Origin: Zeus faber
Lineage: Eukaryota > Chordata > Actinopteri > Zeiformes > Zeidae
DNA length: 64,000 bases
Direction of reading: 5' to 3'
Assembly (NCBI GenBank): GCA_960531495.1
Contig: OY482851.1
Location: 6,273,214 to 6,337,213 of the forward strand
The notes below the pieces were generated by a model, which saw nothing but the letters and a program-made list of their open reading frames with translations, ran no database searches and was not told the origin of the DNA. Shown one piece after another: positions 1 through 11,657 of this stretch; position 1 is the first letter of the stretch, and every line of letters begins with the position of its first letter. The translations under genes were made by a program, and so were the position numbers.

Positions 1-45
1 ATCTGGGAAGGCTTTTATTGTCAGATATGATTTACTCCAGACATT

Positions 46-170
46 CTCTAACGGCACAAATGTCTTGTCAATGAACTAACTGCGAAGTTGAACCATTTTG
101 CTGAGGGCCCCCTGGAGCGTCATGAAGGACCCCCGGGCGGGCCCCCCGTGGAGAGCCGCCGATCTCACAA
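46..170 (-). mobile_element. hAT-like non-autonomous repeat, copy 1 (intronic)
   Basis: This stretch shares a long near-identical core with 3168-3290 (attctctaa.gg..caaatg, tcttgtcaatg, gaagttgaac). Read on the minus strand, both copies end in G-rich text like the terminal inverted repeat of hAT elements (cggcggctctcca then GGGG-rich). It ends about 45 nt before the first exon of the window. Assignment to hAT is by memory of teleost repeats. Confidence 0.45.
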
Positions 171-213
171 GATTCACCCATCGGAAGTTGACACAAATCC
201 TCTCTTCTCCCAG

Positions 214-1056
214 GCGTCAACTGCGAAATCAACATCGACGACTGCAAGAGCAACCCCTGCGACTATGGCACCTGCATCGACAAGATCAACGGTTACGAAT
301 GTGCCTGCGAGCCCGGCTACACCGGTGAGTTTTCTCCGGGGGGGGGGGGGGGGGACTTGCTGGCGCCGAGGGTTTCCCGAGAGCTTGACGAAAAAAAAAA
401 GAACCGAAAAGGCGGGACGGGAACAACGTCGTCGGTAAACTAAACGTGAAGCCAAGTGCGACGAAAGGCACCTGAGAAGGAGGTTCGTCGCTGTTGGAGG
501 CGTCCGATCAGGCCACGTCTGGACGCCTTGCTGCTCCCAAGGTTCTCTGTTCCAGGTCGCGTTTACTAACCTTCCCCCTGTGCGTCCTCAGCCGTCGTCG
601 CTCAACCGCCGTGAAACGCGAGTACCCTTTTTTTTTTTTTTTAAAGGGTTGCACCATCCGCCACCACGCCCTCAGCGTCGGGCCCCGGGGCCGCCATCGC
701 CATCCAATCCTTTTCAGGGAGTGCAATCTGAAGACGGGGCGACGCGGCGCGCTGGAATCGACTGATTTATGTCAGGCTAAACGTGTCGCCTTCGCGAGGC
801 CTCTCAGGTGACCGTGAGACAAAGCCGGTTTGGGGGCAGGCGGGCGGAGGAAGGGTGGGGAGATAAAGGTACGGGGACAGGACTGTGGGCCTGAAGGTGG
901 GGGTGTGTGTGTGTGTGTGTGTGTGTGTGAGGGGGGGGGACAGATGGTGGGCGAGTAAGCACACTCCTCTGGGCCCTCGACCGGTGTCACTTTCCTGCCC
1001 CTCCCTGTCCCCAACCTGCCGTCGGTAGTACACGCAAGCTGCCCCGACCACAGAGA

Positions 1057-1115
<59 letters not shown>

Positions 1116-4037
1116 GTCACTGGGGAGTTTCGCCGAAAGAAAAGATCGCCTGAAAGATTCCTGAAAGTGGAGCTTTTAAAAGGTTGCGATCTGGTCCCTG
1201 CTTTGCAGCTAAATGGGAGGCCTTTATGCCATGCGTGGCACCGGCCTGAATGCCATCGACGCTTCAAGTGACCGACAAAGGGCGACTCAAAAACACTTAA
1301 CATTTTGGGGAATTAATACACACTTCTACTGTGACACGCAGGCCGGGGTGTGTGTGTGGCGGGTTCGGTCATTTCGCGAGTGAACAATCCGTCAGCCCCA
1401 AACTACCGATCCAAGTGCTGATCAGCTGTTAAAAAAAAAAAATACAGTTACTTAAAGTGGCGATCCAAATCAGTTTTGTGGTGGATTACAAATCTCAAAT
1501 TTTCTCAGAAGTTTTCCTTCTTCTGATCAAAATTGTGGCTGTTCTTCCTCGGTCACGTGGGGCGGTGGGGATATCTTTTCATCTGAGAGCGCTCTTCTGT
1601 TTTTGGCGCCAGGTTTATGAAATTCACCTCGGCTGCCGTTCCCAATGTTTGCACCCTTGCCGGGAAAGGGTGGACCCGGCCACCAGCGACGAAAACAGCA
1701 TGTAGCGGAGCACGTGGGCATAACGCAAATGCTGTTTCCTAAAAAGCGACAGCTGAACCCTAACCCTAAAATATGGCATCTTTTTTTAAACAAAACAATC
1801 GTACGAATTACCACTTTAATATAATAACAATGAAGTGGCCTCGGCCTTGGTACCGTAGCACACCCCTCTGAACCTCCGTGACTCTGCAGGTATGATGTGC
1901 AACATCAACATCAACGAGTGCGCCGACAACCCGTGCCACAACGGCGGCACCTGCATCGACGGCATCAACGGCTTCACCTGCGTGTGCCCGGAGGGTTACC
2001 ACGACGACACCTGCTTCTCCCAGGTCAACGAGTGCCTCAGCAGCCCCTGCATCCACGGGCACTGCGAGGACAAGGTCAACGGGTGAGTCGAGGCATCGAG
2101 CCGACTTTTTAACCCGATCGTGTTTTAACTCTGAATCGAGGTTTGACACAAAACTTTTAACACGTAACCGCGGGTGTGGGATTTGAGTTTCTAAATATAA
2201 GTTTGATCACATTTAGAGACTCAGATCTTTCCAACCCATTTTTCTAACCGGGCATTCAGTGAATTGGACTGGATTCATTTGCACTTCAAAGCCTCGCGGA
2301 ACTCTTGTTAAAGAACGAACGACGTGAAGACGACTAAATGTGAAATGCAATAAGGTACAAGCGGCTCGTTCTGCGCCCTGGTGATTTGTCTTCTCAGCAT
2401 TTCTCTTTGTCCGTGTTTTGAAGCCGACGCGTGAATCAACTTCACTCCTATAATTGTTTTCTCCCCGCAGCTACAAGTGCCTGTGCGACTCGGGCTGGAG
2501 CGGCAAAAACTGCGACATCAACAACAACGAGTGCGAATCCAACCCGTGCATGAACGGAGGAACCTGCAAGGACATGACCAGCGGATACATCTGCACCTGC
2601 CGCATGGGCTTCACCGGTCAGTTGCTCCGCCGCGCGCGTCCCTAAGCTACGCCACTAAGCTACGCCCGAGCAATATAGAACGTAACTTTAATGCCCTGAA
2701 GTTACTCTGCATTTTGGATCGGCGGTTCTCTCGCCTCTCCACATCCCGGAGAATCGGTTTGATTGCGTATTTGACCACAGACGGCGTTTGATGGGATTTT
2801 GTCTTTGGGAGCCCCGATCTGTGAAACCAGCATCAAAACAGTCATTATTATACTGTGGTGTGTGGATGGGATGGTTTGAGCAGCCACACCTGACACTCAT
2901 TGGTTGGGCTTATATACAATAAACTGGTGTCCACAACTCCTCGTCGTCGGGTTGTAGACACCAGTTTATTGTAGAGAGGAGGCTAGGTGGAATTATCACA
3001 GATGGATTATTATAGATTATTACAGATGGAACACGTCATGACAGGGCTCCTATCCTGAGTGAGTGTGAGTGTGACCAATGAGCAACAGGTATGCAGCCAC
3101 CCTGACCCAATCACCTGGATCCAGGTCAGGTGTGGCCGCTCAAACCATCACATCTCCACGCCGTATATACATTCTCTAATGGTGCAAATGTCTTGTCAAT
3201 GGAGTAATGGTGAAGTTGAACGATGAATCATGACGCTGGGGACCCTCTGGGACCTCCTGAAGGAACCCCACATTGAAAACCGCTGCTCATAATTATGTGT
3301 GTTTTCTATGTTGTCCGTTCCCACAGGGCCAAGCTGCCAGACCAACATAAACGAATGTGCCTCCAACCCCTGCCTGAACCAGGGAACGTGCATCGACGAC
3401 GTGGCAGGCTACAAGTGCAACTGCGTTCTACCTTACACCGGTACCAAAATATTATTCAAAGCGCTGGATCTTCTTGTTATGTCCGCTTGGTTGTTGTGGC
3501 GCTTCCTGGCCCCTGGGAGACTTTCCAGGCCCAGCGTCCTCCAGGTCCCTGCGCACTGTGGGGGAAGGAGACGTGCCCTGGTTGGACGGAGCTCTGGAAT
3601 GGAGTTCAGCGGCAAGGCTTCCTCGGGTCTTTAAAGTCACTGTTCCCCCGAGTGACCCCTGTCCTCCATGACGCTTCACGTCAAACGTCCCCGATAACGC
3701 AGAAGAAAAATATTTCACCCCCTCTGACCTCCCCTGTCCACTCCCTTCTTTTTTTTATTTGAGATGGCAGAAATTGATGCAATGCTTTCGGGGTCAGCTG
3801 TTCATTTTGGCTTGAGTGGTTTTTGGAAAGATTTTGGGGAAGGAAAAAAAATGCTGGATGCTGGAGTAATAAAGCGTTGTCGTTGGTGACGGGGTGGGAA
3901 CAGGAGCTTGACACATTTCCTGTTTGCCTGCTTCCTGTCTCACAGAACAGCAAATGGCTTGACAATGGCCGGAAGCTGGAGCCGACTTCCTGTTGGAGCT
4001 GCGTGTTGTGGAAGCAGATAGGGAAACGCAGGCAGCG

Positions 4038-4097
<60 letters not shown>

Positions 4098-4246
4098 AGG
4101 CCTGTGTCGCCAGAATCCTCAGATAGCACTGATTGAATGATGGTCCAATGCCCATTGGAGGCACTATCTGTGGGCCGGGTTATCTGTGGGCTCACGGCTT
4201 CCACAACTCCTGAAAACAATAATATTGATCAGTTTGAAATGTTTTT

Positions 4247-4337
<91 letters not shown>

Positions 4338-7300
4338 GGGAAAACTGTGAGACCCTGCTGGCCCCCTGCAGTCCAAAGCCTTGTAAAAATGGAGGCGTGT
4401 GTAAGGAGTCGGACGACTACGAGAGCTTCTCCTGTGTGTGTCCTGAAGGATGGCAAGGTACAGTCTGGGAAAGCGGTCGTTGAAGGAGGCCAGTGTTTCA
4501 ACCTGAACCTCGTCTGTCTTATCACTGGGGGTCAAGTCGGTTGACCCCAGCGCGATCGGCATCAGAATCCAGGAACAACGGGGCAATCGCAGACGCCAAA
4601 GAATGTGGTCGCGATTGCCCCATCGTTCCCCAATGTATTGCAGCTCCCTTTGTATACCTGTACGTACGCCTTCCGGGAACTCACCGTCCTTCCCTCTCCT
4701 CAACCTCCCTCAGGTCAGAAATGTGAAGTGGACATCGACGAGTGTGTGAAAAAGCCCTGTCGCAACGGAGCCGCCTGCCTGAACGCCATGGGCGGCTACA
4801 GCTGCCGCTGCAAACCGGGCTACACCGGGAACAACTGCGAGACGGACGTGGATGACTGCAAACCCAGTGAGTTGTACCATCCGGGTCCCGGACCCGCTCG
4901 TCAAAACTCTCAGGGTTTATCTTCATCGTAAAATCGGAGGCAACGATGACGACCGAGGCCTTCTTTTCTCTTCGCGCCGCCAGACCCCTGCAGCAACGGG
5001 GGCTTCTGCAAGGACGAGGTGAACGGCTTCCTGTGCACGTGCCTGCCCGGGTTCCGGGGCACCAAGTGCGAGGAGGACATCAACGAGTGCGAGAGCAACC
5101 CGTGCAAGAACGGCGCCAACTGCACCGACTGCGTCAACAGCTACACCTGCACCTGCCCGCCGGGCTTCAGCGGAATCCACTGCGAGAACAACACCCCGGA
5201 CTGCACGGAGAGGTACGGACCAGGGGGCCCTGGATTTACTTCAGTATTGTGTCCCAGCATCAACGTCTCTTCTCTTGGAAGTAGTTATTAAAGCCTGTTT
5301 CCTTGTCCACTTCTGCCCCCTGTGGTGAAACATTGTATTGCACGGAAGTGACACACAGCACCTCCTCTCCTCCTGCGTTGTCTGACTTTGTACTAAATCT
5401 TAATTCTTCGTGTTTTTCAAAGAGTGGGAATCAAGTTGCGGACAACTTTTCAAACAATTCATGGAGATTTGCTTTCGCCGATCATTGGTAGTAGGCCTCC
5501 TTTTCCAAATTGTAGGTTGTCAGTCGTGGTGACTGACAGCCAGAGAGAGCTCTCCCAACGGGCTCCCGTCACACCTGTCACAATCATCAAACCTGTACTG
5601 AAGACTCTTGATAACACTGAACATTTTTAATATTGTGTTATTGGTCAGACTAGATAATTATAAAAAAAAGAATAATAATAATAATAACCTTTATTTCTAT
5701 AGCACCTTTCATACCCAACATGTAACTCAAAGTGCTTTACATTAAAAGGAGGCCATCAGATGCATACATGATACATGATAAAGATTATATTCAGTCTGTG
5801 ACCACCCCACACTAACAGACTGAGGTAAAACTGCCGTGATTTGGTTCTGACATTTTTCTATCAATTATCGTCTGGTGTCAGGTTGGAGTCATCTCCTCGC
5901 TACCCTCTCCTTTTTCAATGTACCGATCGGCCATTTTATTCCTATTCTCTGCTCTCCGTGCAGCTCCTGCTTCAACGGCGGCACGTGCATGGACGGGATC
6001 AACACCTTCACGTGCCTGTGCCCGGCGGGCTTCACCGGCAGCTACTGCCAGCACGACATCAACGAGTGCGACTCCAAGCCCTGCCTGAACGGAGGCACCT
6101 GCCAGGACAGCTACGGCACCTACAAGTGCATGTGTCCCCACGGCTACATGGGAGTCAACTGCCAGGTGGGGGCTGGCGGCGAGGCTGGTTATATATTTTG
6201 TTAAAAACAAAATATATAACCAAAATCATAAATAAATACTTTTCAGTTCATCAATATGTTTCCCCATTCTTGATATTGCTCTCAGTATTAAAATATGGGT
6301 TAATAACGTATCAATCATCATCAATCAACAATCAACATCACTTTCACTCAATTATAAAAGTCTTGGAAACCAACAACAGATGCATGGTTGCCAACCTGGC
6401 AACCACTTCTAAAAGTGAATTGTTTTTTTTCTTTGTTTTTTTTTTCAATTTTCTGTCTAACAGATCTTATTTAATTATACTATATCTAATTATAATTTAT
6501 ATCCGTATAAATGACATTTATGTTTAATTTTTGTTGTTATTGCATTACTGACGTCTTACTGTGGTTTATGTGTCTTACCTGTCTGACCGGCATGTTTCTG
6601 TGTGTGTTTCTCCTGGTCCCCCCAAAAGAACCTGGTGCGCTGGTGCGACTCCTTTCCCTGTAAGAACGGCGGGACGTGCTGGCAGACGGGCACGGCCTAC
6701 AGCTGCGAGTGCCAGACGGGCTGGACGGGCCTGTACTGCGACGTGCCCAGCGTGTCCTGCGAGGTGGCGGCCAAGCAGAGAGGTAACCGGCGGGCAAACC
6801 TGCGGGTCACCAAAAAGCATTCAACCCATCCATCCACCTCCTTAAACCTGCACCGATCAGCACTGCGCGGCAACAGAACATGCGAAGCGACATTGCCGTT
6901 CATGTTTTAATTCAGACTAGGAAGATTAAGGATTGTCATTGGGAAAGAAAGGCAAAAATATACAAGGTTTGATTGTATTTATATACAAAATTGGTCTAGT
7001 CTTACTCGAACAGCAATAAAAAGATCTTAAATTGAAGAAAATCTATGATACCTGCAGATACCACCGATTCCTTTACACCGGGCTGTTCCACCGCGTCTCC
7101 ACCGTCGCGCGCCCGCCTAAAGGGAAGTTCCACCACAAAGCTCTTCAAACCCCATTTAATCGGCTCCAGGCGTCGCTGGTTTAATCTTCCTTTGTGGCTG
7201 TGCCGAGTCGATCTCCCTCAAAGTGACGACGCGTGGATCGAAACGTGAAACGCGTTAAGATTGGGGTTTTTAAAGCTTATTGTGCGGAAATCACCGGGTG

Positions 7301-10300
7301 TCGTGACATTTCACTGCATCTTGAATCTTGATCCGTCACTGTACCTCCGTGCGCAGGCGTGGACGTGCTCCACCTGTGCCGCAACTCGGGGCAGTGTCTG
7401 GACGCGGGGAACACCCACTACTGCCACTGCCAAGTGGGCTACACGGGCAGCTACTGCGAGGAGCAGGTGGACGAGTGCACCCCCAACCCCTGCCAGAACG
7501 GGGCCACCTGCAACGACTTCCTGGGAGGATACTCCTGCAAGGTAGGACCGGGCCGGGGGTCGAAGGTCAGCCGAGGGGTTTCAAGAGATTCCCAGTAGCT
7601 GGTCATGTGTTCTGTAAGGATGTCCTCCCATGCTATCCCCCCTTTACTATCGAAAAATAATAATCTGTAACTCTGCTAACGTTAGGTTTTTCTAAAAATG
7701 AAGTTTTAATCACGTGATCAAGGGGAGTGTAGAGGTATAGAGTCCTTGTTTGGTATATTCTACCAAATGTTGTTTAAAATGTTCAGATTAAATGTGAGCT
7801 GCTGTTTGAAAACTTTGTTTAATGAGGGAATTAACCTGGAGAACGGTTCTTTCTGTTTACAAAACAATTTTTAAAAGTTCATGAGAGAATGATTATTGCA
7901 TGTGGTGCTGCATTGCATAGGTGGTTTTGGCCCGCAGGTCTCATTTATTTGAATTTTATTAGAATTTAATACAAACTAACTAGTACCTATCAAGATAAGT
8001 TGTTATATCCAGGGAAATAAAAGTATAATAGATGAATTTGGTACATAAAAAAAAAGCCCTCCCAGGTAAAATGTTGAGGCATACAGCATATTGTTCTTTC
8101 TTTCTTTCTTTCTCTTTCTTTTTCTTTCTTTCTTCGTTTTTTGTTTTTTGTTTCTTTCTTTCTTTCATTCTTTGTTTGTTTGTTTGTTTCTTTCTTTCAT
8201 TCTTTGTTTGTTTGTTTGTTTCTTTCATTCATTCTTTGTTTCTTTCTTTGTTGTTTCTTTCTTTCTTGTTCCCCACACCAGTGGGTGGACTAATGAAGAG
8301 GTTAGTTTGTAGATGATCACGCATGTTAATCTCTCCTGGAGTGCAGGATGTGGCACCCTGAACAGCCAGGTAAACAACAAGAAGCTGCCATCGATTTACT
8401 CTCCCACTCACTTCTCTCTCTCTCTCTCTCTCTTTTTCTCCCTCCCTCTCCCTTCTGACTCCTGATCTGCCATCTCAACCCTTCCCTCTCTACCTCTGTT
8501 CCTCCTCTGTTTCTCCCCTTTTCCTTCTCTCTCCCCCCTCTCTCCTCCCCCCCACCTCTCCCCTTCTCTCCCCCCTCCCTCTCTCTCTCTTTCTCTCTCT
8601 CCATCCTCTCTTTCACTCACTCCTTTCCCTCTCCTCTCTCCCTCTCTATGCCCCCCCTCTCTCCTTCCCTCCCTACCTCTCCCCGTCCCTCTCCTTCCCG
8701 CTCTCCCTCGCCTCTCTCTCTCTCTACCGCCCATCTCCCCCATCCCTCTCTCTTTTCCCCGGACACTCTCCCGCTCCACTCTCTCTCTCTCCCCCTCTCC
8801 CTCTCCCAGTGTATGCCAGGCTACGTGGGGACCAACTGCTCGGATGAGATCAATGAGTGCTTCTCGCAGCCGTGCCAGAACGGGGGCACCTGCATTGACC
8901 TGATCAATACCTACAAATGCTCCTGTCCCCGGGGGACGCAAGGTCAGCGGACCCCACGCACACTCCTCCGCAGACCCCCCCCCCCCCCCCCCACCTTATC
9001 CCATCCCATCCCACTCTCTCCATCCCCTCTTCCTCCGCGCTCCACGCTTCATTAATTAGGGCTTAACAGCGCCCAGGGCTTGTCTGAAAACTCCCACTCT
9101 CCTCTCCCCAACTTGTCCAAAGCACCATTGATTTTACCTTGGATATGAGGTGGAGGGGGAGCCCCCTTGGTTTGGTTAAAAAAGGGGCCGGTAGAGCCGG
9201 GCGCTTCCCCGAGTATCTGGTGTTGGTGGAAAAAAAAAAAAAAAAAAGATATCCGGTTAGTATAGTTCTATATTAAGACCTCCTTGTAAAACCTCATAAA
9301 ATAACGTAGGCATTCTGAATCACCAGGGGAAAATAAAGGGACAAAAGAAAACCAATAAAAGGATAAAGGAAGCTCAAAATCTGGAAGTGAGCGGGTTGGT
9401 TGCGAAAGAGTATGCTCAGTTTAAACACAACTTTAATATAATTTTTTTTTAAGTTTAAAGGCAGAAAGGTAACTTCCTTTGATTTTTACTCAAAATGCCT
9501 TTTGTCTTACACTGAAACGAAAAACAAGTTGATGGATCAACTTAAGAATGTGAAAAAAAAAATTTGGGGGGTTTGTTTCAGTAAAATCTACAAATTCAGG
9601 TTAAAAAAAAATTGGTTTTACAAACTGAAATTGTCTTTTATAATTAAATTAAGTAAAACCAAATATAATTATACTACATATTTTTTGTAAAATTTCTGTA
9701 AATTGAAAAAGGTTCATTCTTTTCTTTTTTTACCATGGTTTTTTCGTCAGTGCATCTAAATAAACTGTCCTCCCCTCAGGCGTGCACTGCGAGATCAACA
9801 TGGACGACTGCACCCCGTCCACCGACCCCGTCACCAACGAGCCCAAGTGCTTCAACAGGGGCACGTGCGTGGACCGCGTGGGGGGCTACCACTGCACCTG
9901 CTTGGCGGGCTACGTGGGCGAGCGCTGCGAGGGCGACGTCAACGAGTGCCTGTCCAACCCCTGCGACCCCCGCGGCACGCACAACTGCATCCAGCTCACC
10001 AACAACTACCGCTGCGAGTGCCGCACGGGCTACACCGGTAAGCACCCAAACTGACCAGAGGGGGGCGGGCGGCTACCTGGGGTGGGCCGTTGAGGTCAGG
10101 CTCGGCCGGGCAGCGCCCCCCAATATTTAAAACACGTGCCTTTGCCCTGCCCCCCCCCCCAATTAGAACTGAACCGTCAGCTGGTGCCTGAATTTTGCGT
10201 TTTCCTGAAAATGAATAGACATTTTTCACCATAAATTGATGGCGAAGGCACAAATTGCTGTGTAGAAAATGCAGGAAATGAAGCTCTAATTTTCCTGCGG

Positions 10301-11592
10301 TTTCCCCCCCGCTTTGTCATTCAGCCTGGATCTGTGCTTTGACATGTTGATGATGATTCATGACTTAGAAGGGTTTGCTCACAGATGTACTGTAGGTGGA
10401 TCCAAACAGGACAGACTCACTTTGTCTTGTGTGTGGAAACTTGGCGTCGCTCACAGAGGCGTAGAACTCGGGCAGGAGTGGATGCCTCAAACTTGCCTCT
10501 GACCGTAGAGTCGCGGAAACGTTGACACTTTATATTTGCTTACCACACAAACATGTCAATAATAAATCCTGCTCTTCTGTGACGGGGAGACTTTCTCAGG
10601 CACTTGAGGCTCCGCAGAGCCATCGATACGTCTTTAAATGAAAGCAGGGGTCCTAAAACTACGGGCCCAGACGCTACATCCGGCCTGCCACACAATTGAA
10701 TGCGGCCCCGCCACATGCTGAGAACATAGAGAATTAAATATAATTCATTTTTTATTAATTATGATGACGTGTCTATTTTTAAACAGACGCAAGAAAAACA
10801 GCATTGATATGCATGTCTTTGGAGAACGTTGAGAAAAATAATAAACAAAACAAACAAATTAATAAAATGAATAAACATGTTATTATGCAATTCACGAATG
10901 CGCTGGGTTAAAAAAGAAAGAAAGATAAACGTAACACCCTGGCCAGTGGCGCCCCACTTGAGTGTGAGACCCCAGCATTAAAGTGTCCCTGTTGCTCCCC
11001 AGGCCAGCGCTGCGACACAGTGTTTGACGGCTGTAAGGGTCGGCCCTGTCGTAACGGAGGAACCTGCGCCGTAGCGAGCAACACTCCCCACGGCTTCATC
11101 TGCAAATGTCCTCCTGTGAGTGTCCTCCCGCGCATGCATGAAACCCAATGAATTACAACACTTATATATTCAAATATACATCAGTTGTTACTCTACAGAA
11201 GAGCGTGTTTCAAGTATCTGTTCTCAATTAAGTGCTGAGATTTTCAAGTTTTACTCCACTACTTTTTTAAGTTAATCTCTACTTTTTACTCCGTTTCTAC
11301 ATACTTACTAAATAATTAGTACATTTGTTAAATTAATAAATTATTCATTAGGTACATATCCTTGTGAATTACTAAGCAGCAACGATACTATATTTTTTTG
11401 TAAATTGTAATGCATCTGCAGCAAACATGCCATATTTTAGGCTACTTTTAATACTCTAAGTACATAAAGTACTTATATAATTTTACTTAAGTTGCTTAAG
11501 GTACTAAAGGTATTTGTACTTTTAAGTAAAGGTACCAAGTAATCTGAGTACTTCTTCCACCATACATTATACAGAATGTTTGTGTGTATACA

Positions 11593-11657
<65 letters not shown>

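Noticed and set aside
1756..1770. Telomere-like ccctaaccctaa words (also near 40605 and 61442)
   Set aside because: Only two units each; too short to be interstitial telomeric repeats.
4137..4483. Frames rich in CVCVCV or HTHTHT around TG/CA arrays (also at 0.8-1.3, 32.9 and 39.3 kb)
   Set aside because: Products of dinucleotide repeats, not proteins.
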